NCBI GenBank assembly: GCA_025041175.1
Contig: JAKCFJ010000001.1
Coordinates: 1,116,001-1,180,000, forward strand
DNA: 64,000 bases
Reading direction: 5' to 3'
From: Halobacteriales archaeon YIM A00010
GTDB taxonomy: Archaea > Halobacteriota > Halobacteria > Halobacteriales > Haloarculaceae
The position numbers and the translations under genes are program-made. This document shows positions 44,159 through 52,827 of this stretch, piece by piece. Positions within the stretch are counted from its first letter, which is position 1, and each line of letters begins with the position of its first letter. The notes beneath the pieces were generated by a model, which saw only the letters and a program-made list of their open reading frames with translations, did not search any database and was not told the DNA's origin.

Positions 44159-45733
44159 ATGACGGAGACACCAACCATCGGCATCGATCTCGGGACGACG
44201 AACAGCGCGATCGCGCACGCCGAGGACGACGACATCGACATCCTCCCGGCGGCGATGGGCGACCGGACGACGCCCTCGGTGGTAGCGTTCGACGAGATGG
44301 CCGGGGAGGCACTCGTGGGCAGGCAGGCAGTGAATCAAGCCGTCGCCCACCCCGACCGAACCGTCTTCGCCGTCAAGCGCTTTATGGGGACCGAAGAGAC
44401 GATACTCCTCGGGACGAGAGCGTGTGAGTTCACGCCGGAGGAGCTGTCCGGTCTCATCCTTCGGAAGCTGAAACGCGACGCCCAAGCCTATCTGGACCGG
44501 TCCATCGAGAACGCGGTCATCACGGTGCCGGCGTACTTCAACGACCGTCAGCGCCAAGCGACCAAGCACGCCGGAGCACTCGCCGGGCTGGACGTCGACC
44601 GGATCATCAACGAGCCGACGGCGGCCTGCCTCGCCTACGGGCTCCAAACAGCCCAGAACAAAACGGTGTTGGTGTACGATCTCGGCGGGGGGACGTTCGA
44701 CAGCTCATTGATCGAGATCACCGACGGGGTCTTCGAGGTCATCGGAACCAACGGCGATACGCGGCTGGGCGGGAACGATTGGGACGCGCTCATCGTCGAA
44801 TGGCTCGAAGACCGGATCAAGCGCGAACACGACATCTCGGTCTCAGACACGCCGCTGGCGGAGTCGCGGCTGTTCGACGCGGCACAGACCGCCAAACACG
44901 AGCTGTCGACGCGACGAACCACGACGATCACGATCCCGTTTTTAGAACACGAGGACGGCGCCACCGACATCGAACAGACGCTCGACCGAGAGACGTTCGA
45001 ACGGATGACCCACGAGCTGCTCGATACGACGATCGAACGCTGTGAAACGCTGTTCGATCAGGCCGGCTACGACCGATCCGAAATCGACGAGATCCTGCTG
45101 GTCGGCGGTGCGACGCGGATGCCACAGGTCAGACGCCGGATCGCAGATCGATTCGGTGTCGAGCCATCCAAGCGCATCAATCCCGACGAAGCCGTGGCGA
45201 TCGGCGCAGCGGCACAGGCAGCGATTCTCGACGGAGAGCCGCTACCGGGCGAACCCCAACAGCCACACACCTCTCCGACCGAAACGGCGCTCGTCTCGCC
45301 CTCGGACAACGTGGTGTTGCTCGACGTTACTCCCCAGTCGTTCGGCGTCGAGTTGATTGACAGACAGACGTACGAGCCGTACTACCACGTCGTCATCGAG
45401 CGCAACTCCCCGATCCCGGCCCGAAACTCCTACATGACGACGACCGCGCGAGACAACCAAACCGAAATCGAAATCCCGGTGTACCAGGGGCACAACGAAC
45501 GACTCGAAGAGAACGAACTCCTCGACTCGTTCGAGCTCGGACCGATCCCACAACGACCGGAAGGCGTACCGAACATCGAAGTCAAGTTTATACTTGATGA
45601 GAATGGAATCTTGAACGTAAGTGCGAGGGATGTCGATCACGAGATCGGTGATGCGATCGAAATCCAATCTGTGTTCGGCTTCACCGACGATGAACTCTCG
45701 GTCATGCAACAGAATTTACCGGAGATCAGATAG
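44159..45733 (+). CDS. Short Hsp70 (DnaK-like) chaperone
   Basis: The 524-residue protein has a complete ATPase domain (GIDLGTTNSAIA, NAVITVPAYFNDRQRQATK, YDLGGGTFDSSL, LVGGATRMPQVRRRI) and a beta-type substrate domain (GVELIDRQTYEP, then NGILNVSARD). It ends shortly after the substrate domain, about 100 residues earlier than canonical DnaK, so most of the helical lid is missing. It differs from the host's main DnaK by that truncation. A J-domain membrane protein follows 65 bases later, forming a dedicated Hsp70/J pair. A GrpE gene is not adjacent. Confidence 0.88.
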   Translation: MTETPTIGIDLGTTNSAIAHAEDDDIDILPAAMGDRTTPSVVAFDEMAGEALVGRQAVNQAVAHPDRTVFAVKRFMGTEETILLGTRACEFTPEELSGLILRKLKRDAQAYLDRSIENAVITVPAYFNDRQRQATKHAGALAGLDVDRIINEPTAACLAYGLQTAQNKTVLVYDLGGGTFDSSLIEITDGVFEVIGTNGDTRLGGNDWDALIVEWLEDRIKREHDISVSDTPLAESRLFDAAQTAKHELSTRRTTTITIPFLEHEDGATDIEQTLDRETFERMTHELLDTTIERCETLFDQAGYDRSEIDEILLVGGATRMPQVRRRIADRFGVEPSKRINPDEAVAIGAAAQAAILDGEPLPGEPQQPHTSPTETALVSPSDNVVLLDVTPQSFGVELIDRQTYEPYYHVVIERNSPIPARNSYMTTTARDNQTEIEIPVYQGHNERLEENELLDSFELGPIPQRPEGVPNIEVKFILDENGILNVSARDVDHEIGDAIEIQSVFGFTDDELSVMQQNLPEIR

Positions 45734-45798
45734 CAGAGAGAGAACGAGTGTGAACACGAGCATGAACGGGGGTGTGAGACATCCATAGTCCGACCAGA

Positions 45799-47259
45799 AT
45801 GACCGATTCGTATTACGAGCTGCTTGGCGTCAGCCCGAACGCCTCCGAATCCGAGATTCGGAAGGCCTACCGCGCGCAGGTAAAGCAACACCATCCGGAC
45901 GTGAGCGACGAGCCGGACGCGCGCGAGAAGATCATGCAGATCCGCGAGGCCAAGGAGGTGTTGACGGACGAGCAACAGCGGGCGGAGTACGACCGTCAGA
46001 ACCCCGCCTCGAACGGGACTGACGAGAGACGGGGCGCGAGCGCGAGTCCGGGGTCCAGCGTGGGCCAACATCGGGGTGGATCGGAGGGAGACCGGTGGTG
46101 GACGCGAACGCGCGCGAGCCGGTGGACTCGCACGCGAACGCGCGAGCGCGAGGAGACTGCGAGCACGGAGCGCGTCGCTCCCACGCTGCGCGAACAGGTC
46201 GAGTGGGCCGCCGATCGATTCCGGGGAGCGACAGCGTTGTTCGTTCGGGCGATCACGGAACCACCGCCAAATCCCCTGCCGTTCGTTCGGGAGTGGGTCG
46301 GTGGGAAAGCAGGGTCACCGACAGCGATTCGTCTCGGGTTCGCGGCGTTGCTCGTGCTCACGTTCACTCAGAGCATCCCCCCCGTGGTCGATGCGTACCC
46401 CCCGGGCGATCGCGTGGCCGGACTGTGGATCGTGCTCGGTTCCCTGCTCATCAGCTACGCTGGGTACGAGCTCGTCTCACCCTTGCCGTTCGAGTCTTCC
46501 CGGCACCGCGAGCGGTACAAACCCGCCGGAAAGCGGCGTCTCTGGCCGATCGTCGGTGCGAACCTCTTCAGCCTCGCGGTGATCGCTCTCGGGTATGCGA
46601 TGGGAGCGGACGACGGTGGGATCGGCTTTGCTGCCGCGTCGGTGCTCGTGTTCGCGGTGTTTTTCGTCGTGTTGCCCTCCCTGTTTGGCAACGGGCTGCG
46701 GCTGCTCGTCGGCGGGGACGACGACGTTACCAGACACACCACATGGGTCGGCGTCGGTCTCGGGGTGTTCACTGCGATCGGCGTGTTGTTCACACCGGCC
46801 GGTGGAGACCCATTCGGGCGATTGATCTCCGTCGTGGGCGATCCATCCCCGACGCCGTGGATCGATCCGTTGCTCGTCGGGCCGATCCGGGTTGGAACCC
46901 TCCTGAACTTCCTGCTCGGGATGGCGCTGATCAGCGGTCTGCTCTGGAGCATGGCGGCAATGTGGCGCGATCTCACTGCCGCTCCGTGGAGCGACCGGTA
47001 CGATCACGGCTACCGCATCCATCCCGGCGTCTGGAACGCCGTCCTCGCAGCGCCGTTTGCTGTCCTCGTGTGGATGGTCGGGTCGGACATCGCTCAGATC
47101 CCTATTCCACTGCCCCTTCTCGACACACTCACGATCACACGCCACAGCATGGTTTCGCTCATCGTGCTGTTTCCCGCGGTGCTCACCGGCGCGTACATCC
47201 TTCGTCGGCGCGCCGAGCCGCTGCTTCGGGAACGGCTGTACGACCAACGGGAGTCTTGA
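45799..47259 (+). CDS. Membrane-anchored J-domain protein
   Basis: The 486-residue protein starts with a J domain (SYYELLGVSPNASESEIRKA, HPD motif at 32-34 in KQHHPDVSDEP). A basic Arg-rich linker (about 75-130) follows, and a C-terminal region has about eight hydrophobic helices. The HPD motif stimulates Hsp70 ATPase activity. Being right downstream of the short Hsp70 gene, it probably recruits that Hsp70 to the membrane. The substrates are unknown. The membrane part matches no transporter family that I recognise. Confidence 0.85.
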   Translation: MTDSYYELLGVSPNASESEIRKAYRAQVKQHHPDVSDEPDAREKIMQIREAKEVLTDEQQRAEYDRQNPASNGTDERRGASASPGSSVGQHRGGSEGDRWWTRTRASRWTRTRTREREETASTERVAPTLREQVEWAADRFRGATALFVRAITEPPPNPLPFVREWVGGKAGSPTAIRLGFAALLVLTFTQSIPPVVDAYPPGDRVAGLWIVLGSLLISYAGYELVSPLPFESSRHRERYKPAGKRRLWPIVGANLFSLAVIALGYAMGADDGGIGFAAASVLVFAVFFVVLPSLFGNGLRLLVGGDDDVTRHTTWVGVGLGVFTAIGVLFTPAGGDPFGRLISVVGDPSPTPWIDPLLVGPIRVGTLLNFLLGMALISGLLWSMAAMWRDLTAAPWSDRYDHGYRIHPGVWNAVLAAPFAVLVWMVGSDIAQIPIPLPLLDTLTITRHSMVSLIVLFPAVLTGAYILRRRAEPLLRERLYDQRES

Positions 47260-47534
47260 CGGGAACCCTCCGAAACCAATAGCAGTCGTGTTCCCGCAAG
47301 TGCTTAGTTTGTCTCGCTGTTAGTGGGATTGCGTGCCGTTAGTCCCCGCCCGAGTACACCCCCAGTGGGTGCGATGACAGCGCGGCGAACCCAGGCACGC
47401 GACACACCTGACACGAGGGTTTCCCGGCCGACGCGGCCAACGCGCCACGGGATGACGCCGGACGTTAGTGTCTCGGGTGATATTTCGTACGTCGAACCGA
47501 TACGCTCGACCCGATCGAAGAAGGACCTACCTCA
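47260..47534. other. Intergenic region between convergent genes
   Basis: No gene is supported in these 275 bases. They are GC-rich and lack strong repeats. The flanking genes are convergent, so the stretch should hold both 3' ends and terminators. Confidence 0.35.
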
Positions 47535-48353
47535 TCAGCCGCTGCCGTTCGACGTTTCGTCGTCCCTCGTGAGTCGAACGCTCTCGAAAACGAACCCCTT
47601 GTACTGCGCTTCGGCCTGTTGACCGTCCACCGTTTCGATCAGATCGGGACCGTCGGGGCTGAAATCGATCGTGGTCGTGTCGAACGCACCAGCCTCACCG
47701 CTCGTCCCGAGTCGCGCGTACGCGGCATACGTATCCTCCTCCGGGATCGGAACCGAGAGAGACGCTGTTGCGGTGCTGTTGCGGACGATTGCCGTCCCGT
47801 CCCGTACCGCCTGGTCGAACAGCTTCCGTTCCTGAATGGCGTCTGTGGAGAACGTGGGAGGCTCGTCGACTCCCAGCGCAGCCCCATACACGTCTTCGTA
47901 GGGACCCACGCCGTAAACCATACTCGCCGTCACCGACGAATCCTCTCCCGCTCGAAGCGCCCCGTTGTACCGCCCATTGAACCCGACAGAGAGGTCGACC
48001 GACTCGTCGGTGGTAACGGTGAACGGCGCACCGATCACTGCGGTCTGCGTGAACTCCCCAGTGTGCTGATCCGGAACGGTGGCGTACGCCGTGGCTCGAT
48101 CCGTCGAGGTGTGTGCAGCCTGCTCGGTCTCGACGAACTGCCCGCTGGTAGCTTCGACACCCCAACCGATGGACGCTCCCATGATGAGGAGCTCCTTGTC
48201 CTCGGCTGGAGCGAACGTCGGCATCGTTTGGGAGGACTGGGAACGATCCCCGCTGCTACCGGCACTGCCTGCGATGGCAGGAACGAACGAGACAGCTGTG
48301 AGACCGGTGAGTGAACCCAACACCCCCCGTCGAGTGGACGTTCTAGCACCCAT
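47535..48353 (-). CDS. Tat-exported protein of unknown function
   Basis: From ATG 48353 the 272-residue protein starts with a twin-arginine signal (ARTSTRRGVLGSLTGLTAVS) and an Ala/Gly-rich cleavage site near residue 31. The mature part is a beta-rich secreted domain with GASIGWGVEATSGQFVETEQ, VIGAPFTVTTDESVDLSVGF and TASLSVPIPEEDTYAAYARL. I recognise no family. There is no lipobox. An alternative start at 48362 adds three residues. Confidence 0.7.
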   Translation of the reverse strand: MGARTSTRRGVLGSLTGLTAVSFVPAIAGSAGSSGDRSQSSQTMPTFAPAEDKELLIMGASIGWGVEATSGQFVETEQAAHTSTDRATAYATVPDQHTGEFTQTAVIGAPFTVTTDESVDLSVGFNGRYNGALRAGEDSSVTASMVYGVGPYEDVYGAALGVDEPPTFSTDAIQERKLFDQAVRDGTAIVRNSTATASLSVPIPEEDTYAAYARLGTSGEAGAFDTTTIDFSPDGPDLIETVDGQQAEAQYKGFVFESVRLTRDDETSNGSG

Positions 48354-48532
48354 ACATCCCATTGCGTGGCGACACCACTAATAAATTTTTCACAATATTA
48401 TGGATGAATATATGCCACATTGTGCGCCGTGACGGACGGACGAACGCCGGTCGGCGGCAGTCACTCGGGTCCGGTGGTGGGGACAATCGCTCGAACGACA
48501 ACTGCTATTTCGCTCACTCAACACGAGTCAGT

Positions 48533-49246
48533 ATGAAGCTCGCGCGCATTGAGACGACGGACGGAATCGAGACGGGCGAATACGTGGACGGGACGGTTGT
48601 CACGGAGAACGACCGGTACGAGCCGGCGGAGTACGCGCTTCGCGCGCCCTGTGAACCGTCGGCGTGTTTCTGCGTCGGACGCAACTTCGGCGAGAAAATC
48701 GACCAGATGGAGTACGACGTGCCCGAGGAACCCGACTTTTTCGTCAAGCCACCGATCGCAGTGCACGCTCCGGAATCGCCGATCCAGTATCCCGGATTCA
48801 CGTCCGAGCTCACCTACGCGGGTGAGCTGGCGGCCGTCATCGATCGGGAGTGTTCGCACGTCCCGAAAACGGCGGTCGATTCGGTCGTTCGGGGGTACAC
48901 CGTCCTAAACGATCTCGACGCACTGGATCAACCCCGGCGCACGGCCCGCAAAGCCTTCGACGGAAGCGCACCGCTCGGTCCGTGGATCGAAACCGACGTC
49001 GATCCCGTGGGCATCGAGATGCGGACGCTCATCAACGGCGAGCAGCGCCAGTCGGACAACACCGAACGAATGTTTATCAAACCGGATGCAATCATTTCGT
49101 TCCTCTCGGAGCGTGTTACGTTCCAACCGGGCGACGTCGTCTCCTTCGGGAGTCCCGCAAACCCTGGGCTCCTCGAACCGGGCGATACCATCGAGATCAC
49201 CTACGACGGGATCGGAACGCTCAGAAACACCGTCACCGAAGCGTGA
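48533..49246 (+). CDS. Fumarylacetoacetate hydrolase family protein
   Basis: The 237-residue protein has the FAH fold with FCVGRNFGEKIDQM, DFFVKPPIAVHAP, LTYAGELAAVIDREC (the E-x-E metal site region), GYTVLNDLDALDQPR and ISFLSERVTFQPGDVVSFGS. Members hydrolyse or isomerise acylpyruvates and related beta-diketones. The usual DVTARD motif appears as NDLDALD, so the specificity may differ. ATG 48533 begins the family start MKLARIETTDGIETG. An IS200/605-type element lies immediately after the stop codon. Confidence 0.88.
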   Translation: MKLARIETTDGIETGEYVDGTVVTENDRYEPAEYALRAPCEPSACFCVGRNFGEKIDQMEYDVPEEPDFFVKPPIAVHAPESPIQYPGFTSELTYAGELAAVIDRECSHVPKTAVDSVVRGYTVLNDLDALDQPRRTARKAFDGSAPLGPWIETDVDPVGIEMRTLINGEQRQSDNTERMFIKPDAIISFLSERVTFQPGDVVSFGSPANPGLLEPGDTIEITYDGIGTLRNTVTEA

Positions 49247-49250
49247 ACTG

Positions 49251-49330
49251 CCCCGAGGTCAAGTCAAAGGAAATCGAAGATTTCCCGTATCCAGCAAATC
49301 ACTCCGTGATTTGCGAGACCTCGGGGCTTC
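49251..49330 (-). ncRNA. Probable TnpB guide RNA (reRNA/omegaRNA) 3' part
   Basis: For this family, the 3' end of the tnpB transcript with the right-end hairpins forms the guide scaffold, and the guide is the flanking host sequence. Here the two perfect hairpins at 49269-49314 form the scaffold end; the guide would be read from the 3' end of the FAH gene. The 5' limit is unknown and the assignment comes from knowledge of the family. Confidence 0.45.
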
Positions 49331-50549
49331 CTGCTTCCACGACGCGCTTTGCATCCACTTTCGAGGACGTGAACGTAGGGAACGCAGTCTGCACAGGCGT
49401 TGATTCGGAGCGTCCCGCCCCTATCTCTGTGAGACCGCGAGAAAGAATGTTTTTGGCCGCATTCAGGTCTCTGTCGTCCGTATGACTGCACGCCGGACAG
49501 GAATGTTCCCGAACCCAGATTGGCTTTGTCGTTTCCACACCGCACCGCGAGCACTCTTTAGTTGTGCCACGCGCATCCACCTGAACGACGTGTGTCCCGT
49601 GCAAGTCGCCTTTATACGCCAACAGGTCGAGAAACCGCGACCATGCGGCATCCTGCTTGTTCTTGGCGTTCTGCGAGTCCTCTAACATCGGCTTCACATT
49701 CAAATCTTCGACTGCTACCAGGTCGTACTCTTTGACGAGCCACGACGAGAGCTTGTGCTGGTAGTCCAGCACCTGCCGCTTGATGCGACGCTTCGCCGCG
49801 GCGACCTTCTGGCGCTGTTTCTCCCAATTGGCTGATCCGTGTTCTTTCCGGTCAAGCGTCCGTTGGGCGCATGCGTAGCGGTCGTACGACTCGGATAGGT
49901 CAAGCATACCGACTGAAAGGTCGTCGGAGGTGTGGATGTACGACAGGATGCCGAGGTCCACGCCCACACAGTCTGCTTTGTCGATCTCATCCGGGTTGGG
50001 TTTCTCGGGGAGTTTATCGTCCGGGATTTCGGTGATGAAGGAAACGAACCACTCGCCGGTCGCCTCTTTTTTCAGAACGACGCGCTTGATGTCTTCTGTT
50101 TCGGGAATGTCGCGGTGTTCCCGCACGGAGATCCACCCGATTTTAGAGAGTCTGACACGCACGTATCCGTCACGGCCCGTGTTGTGATCCACGTCGAAGC
50201 CTTCTGACTGATACGCGACCGATCGGAACTCTCCCGTGCCTTGCCACTTGAGACATCCGGTCTTGTAGCCGTTCTCTCGGCGGCCTTTCAGCGTTTCAAC
50301 GTCTTTGTGGATTTGCGAGAGCGTCTGTTGGGCGGCGTGGGCTGACACTTCCGCGAAGGTCGGCCACTGCCGTTTCCACCTGGTGAGTTTGTTGTGTTGG
50401 TCGTACGCACTCGGCCGATTGCCTTTGGCGTACGAGTAGTAGTCCCGAACGCCGTGGTTGCGGATTTGGCGGTGGATGTCGATGTGACGCCACGCCTCGC
50501 TGGCAGTTCCCTCGTCCGGGTCGGCACGACAGCGAAGCGCAGTGTCCAT
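49299..50549 (-). CDS. tnpB: TnpB RNA-guided endonuclease (IS200/605 OrfB)
   Basis: The 416-residue protein starts MDTALRCRADPDEGTASEAW. It has the RuvC-like residues of TnpB: aspartate in CVGVDLGILSYIHT, glutamate in LVAVEDLNVKPM and the last aspartate in HTDDRDLNAAKNILS, plus a zinc finger (CSRCG and CPACSH). TnpB cuts DNA guided by an RNA derived from the 3' end of its own gene and the element's right end. All catalytic residues are present, so it may be active. The 3' hairpins fit a reRNA. Confidence 0.92.
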   Translation of the reverse strand: MDTALRCRADPDEGTASEAWRHIDIHRQIRNHGVRDYYSYAKGNRPSAYDQHNKLTRWKRQWPTFAEVSAHAAQQTLSQIHKDVETLKGRRENGYKTGCLKWQGTGEFRSVAYQSEGFDVDHNTGRDGYVRVRLSKIGWISVREHRDIPETEDIKRVVLKKEATGEWFVSFITEIPDDKLPEKPNPDEIDKADCVGVDLGILSYIHTSDDLSVGMLDLSESYDRYACAQRTLDRKEHGSANWEKQRQKVAAAKRRIKRQVLDYQHKLSSWLVKEYDLVAVEDLNVKPMLEDSQNAKNKQDAAWSRFLDLLAYKGDLHGTHVVQVDARGTTKECSRCGVETTKPIWVREHSCPACSHTDDRDLNAAKNILSRGLTEIGAGRSESTPVQTAFPTFTSSKVDAKRVVEAGSPEVSQITE

Positions 50550-50555
50550 CGGTCG

Positions 50556-50714
50556 TTACTCCGGCTCTCCGTCGTCGTCGTCGGATTCAGAAGTGCGGAT
50601 GACTTTCACGTCAGCCCCAAGCCACCGCTTCGGGACGAGGACGTATGCCCCGTTCCCGGTGGGTTTGGCTGTTCCGGTGTGCACTTCGTGACCCTCGATC
50701 GTGTACTGATCCAC
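50556..50714 (-). CDS. DUF2080-family transposon-encoded protein
   Basis: A 53-codon gene starting at GTG 50714 encodes a protein reading VDQYTIEGHEVHTGTAKPTG at its start, then NGAYVLVPKRWLGADVKVIR and an acidic tail. This is the small AbrB-like protein usually encoded beside haloarchaeal IS1341-type tnpB genes. Its role is unknown; DNA binding and control of the element are plausible. It lies six bases upstream of the tnpB start. Confidence 0.75.
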   Translation of the reverse strand: MDQYTIEGHEVHTGTAKPTGNGAYVLVPKRWLGADVKVIRTSESDDDDGEPE

Positions 50715-50922
50715 TATCTATGTTAAGACTTCGTAAAAACATAAGTGTTCCGGTGGGTCTGTGGGCCGGCCGACCACTGCGGCGACTGTGGAGCCACTGT
50801 CGGCATTCATCCCCAACCCTTGAGGTCGGGGCACTCTGCCTTGACCACAAGTAGTCGACTCTCACGACGAGCGGTCGTTCCATCGGACGAACGTTTTTGT
50901 CGCATCTGGTCGATCAGGAACC

Positions 50923-52089
50923 ATGGCAACCAGCCTCCCGCCGTCGGAGTATCAAAAGCGGATCGCAACGGCCCGTGATCGACTCGGGGAGACGGACGCC
51001 GACGCAGCCGTGTGGTTCGACGCGACGAGCATCCAGTATCTGACCGGGTTCCACCACGTCCAAACCGAGCGACCGGTCGTGCTCGCTGTCACGGACGACC
51101 AATGTGCGATCACCGTTCCCCGGCTCGAAGTCGAGCGCGTCGATCCCAATCCACACGTCGACACCGTCGTCAGCTACTTCGATTATCCCGGCAGTGAGCC
51201 GATCGAAACCGCTGTGGAGCTGCTGGAGGGGCTGGGGGCGTCGTCGATCGCCGCCGATAGCAGTGGCGCGCCCGCCACGATGGGGTACGAAGGACCGTCG
51301 CTCTCTGCGTTCTTTTCCGTGGAGATCCAGGCGTGGGTCGACCGGATGCGGTGGTCGAAATCGGACGCGGAGATCGATCTACTCCGCGAGTCCGCCCAGT
51401 GGGCCAATCTCGGCCACCAGCATCTCGCGGAACACGCGGAGCCGGGCGCACACCCAGCGACAGTGAGCCAGCGCGCGTCAATGGACGCTTCCCGAGCCAT
51501 GCTCGACGCGCTCGGCGAGCGGTACGTGGCGTGCGTTCGCGGGGATGGACCGGTCTCGGTGGGCTTCATCAGCGGGCGACAGACCGCGCTTCCCCACGGT
51601 CACACGGCGAACCGACGGCTACAGGACGGCGACGTGCTAATCACCGGTGCAACGGCTGTCGTGGACGGCTACCGGTCGGAGCTCGAACGGACGATGTTCG
51701 TCGGGGAGCCGACGGACGAACAGAAGCACAACTTCCGGCTCATGCTCGAAGCCCAGTCGATCGCGCTCGACGCGCTCGGACCGGGGGTGTCGATCGCGTC
51801 AGTCGACCGAGCGGTGTGGGAGTACTTCGAAGAACAGGGCGTCACCGATCTCGCGCGACACCACGTCGGCCACAACATCGGACTCGGTGCGCACGAACCA
51901 CCGTACATCGACCGGGGGTGGAACGGTGCTGAGGAGACGATGCAGCCCGGACACGTGTACACGATCGAACCGGGACTGTACACGGAAACAGCAGGATACC
52001 GTCACTCCGATACCGTCGCAATCACCGACAGTGGAACAGAACGGCTGACGTACTTCCCCCGCGAACTGCAAGACAACGTGATCCGGTGA
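50923..52089 (+). CDS. M24 (Xaa-Pro dipeptidase/creatinase-like) protein with altered metal site
   Basis: The 388-residue protein has the creatinase-type N-terminal domain (VWFDATSIQYLTGFHH) and the pita-bread domain with HHVGHNIGLGAHEPPYID and VYTIEPGLYTE. Of the five metal ligands expected in aminopeptidase P-type enzymes, H317 and E349 remain. The D-x-GA aspartate is Ile240 (LITGA), the GY-x-SD aspartate is Glu253 (GYRSELERT) and the last Glu is Ser362 (YRHSDTV). It may thus be a non-metal hydrolase like creatinase, or non-catalytic. The IS element ends 91 bases upstream. Confidence 0.85.
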   Translation: MATSLPPSEYQKRIATARDRLGETDADAAVWFDATSIQYLTGFHHVQTERPVVLAVTDDQCAITVPRLEVERVDPNPHVDTVVSYFDYPGSEPIETAVELLEGLGASSIAADSSGAPATMGYEGPSLSAFFSVEIQAWVDRMRWSKSDAEIDLLRESAQWANLGHQHLAEHAEPGAHPATVSQRASMDASRAMLDALGERYVACVRGDGPVSVGFISGRQTALPHGHTANRRLQDGDVLITGATAVVDGYRSELERTMFVGEPTDEQKHNFRLMLEAQSIALDALGPGVSIASVDRAVWEYFEEQGVTDLARHHVGHNIGLGAHEPPYIDRGWNGAEETMQPGHVYTIEPGLYTETAGYRHSDTVAITDSGTERLTYFPRELQDNVIR

Positions 52090-52192
52090 GGACAGCGTGG
52101 TCCGGTTGTCGCCGGCTACCGCTGTCGGGAACCCGCCGCCCTGGCGACGACCGCCCCGGATCCGACGCGCGCTATGCGGCGACGATCGCCGT

Positions 52193-52339
52193 TCACTCCT
52201 CCAGCGTCGAAATAGTGTCCGAACGGATCCACGCGTTCGGATTATCGTGCTCGTACACCACGAGGAGCCCCTCACGAGTTTCGAAGCGTCCGTAGTTCTC
52301 GTACCGACCGTCCGTCCGTGCGTGAGATCTTTCTTCCAT
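52193..52339 (-). CDS. 48-residue small protein (DUF7331-like)
   Basis: A 49-codon frame encodes MEERSHARTDGRYENYGRFE, then TREGLLVVYEHDNPNAWIRS and a short acidic end (DTISTLEE). The pattern of a glycine-aromatic repeat followed by VVYEHDNPNAWI is like that of the small DUF7331 proteins frequent in haloarchaea. Their role is unknown. It is convergent with the M24 gene and preceded by a TATA-like GATATATTGG about 30 bases upstream. Confidence 0.65.
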   Translation of the reverse strand: MEERSHARTDGRYENYGRFETREGLLVVYEHDNPNAWIRSDTISTLEE

Positions 52340-52827
52340 GGCGTTTCGTTGGTGGCAACCGGACGGATAGCCAATATATCAACGCCGACTGGCCGTCAAC
52401 CACCGTCGAAACATCGCGTCAAACTATTATCACGACAACCGCCCGGTATCCGTGTGTGGATCGATAAGTCTTGCAGTTATAAGGATGTTCCTAAATCATT
52501 TTGGATTCATTTATACTTAGTTAGAGTGAAATAATTATGTTCTGTCAAAACAATAGCGGACTCTTATGCTCGTTGGAAGCCGTCTTGTGTCGCACTGGTT
52601 CCTAGAAATAAAATAAATCATCATATCCATAGTTTGTCCGTTTCACTTATTATATTTATATTATATATTTTAAATAATATGTTGTTGGGAAATCATTTAT
52701 CGTCGATACAGGCTCATCACTCGTGGAGGCGTGAGAGAGTGTGCGGTTCGCCACGGCACGCGAACCGCACCGTCAGCCCATTTCGGGATCGGGAACGGAC
52801 GCCACAGCTGTGCAGTGGCGTCGTTTC
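52340..52827. other. AT-rich intergenic region downstream of orc1
   Basis: No gene is supported in 488 bases. From about 52480 to 52700 the DNA is very AT-rich. A perfect 11-bp-arm hairpin lies at 52741-52770. The AT-rich part contains several promoter-like stretches but no matching gene. Confidence 0.5.
52741..52770 (-). terminator. 11-bp-arm hairpin downstream of orc1/cdc6
   Basis: GTGCGGTTCGC (52741-52751) pairs perfectly with GCGAACCGCAC (52760-52770), loop CACGGCAC. It lies about 60 bases after the orc1 stop codon, where a transcript end is expected. No U-tract follows on the minus strand, so the terminator role is inferred from position. Confidence 0.4.

Larger units (their letters stand above)
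49251..50831 (-). mobile_element. IS200/605-type element with tnpB (IS1341-like, no TnpA)
   Basis: The element holds a tnpB gene and a small DUF2080-like gene, both on the minus strand. Right-end hairpins occur at 49269-49285 (GGAAATC/GATTTCC) and 49294-49314 (GCAAATCAC/GTGATTTGC), the latter overlapping the tnpB stop. At the left end, CCCCAACC (50811-50818) pairs imperfectly with GGTCGGGG (50824-50831). The outer sequence CCCCGAGGTCAAG at 49251-49263 resembles the complement of the left end. No Y1 transposase is present, so it depends on a helper to move. The boundaries are approximate. Confidence 0.8.
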
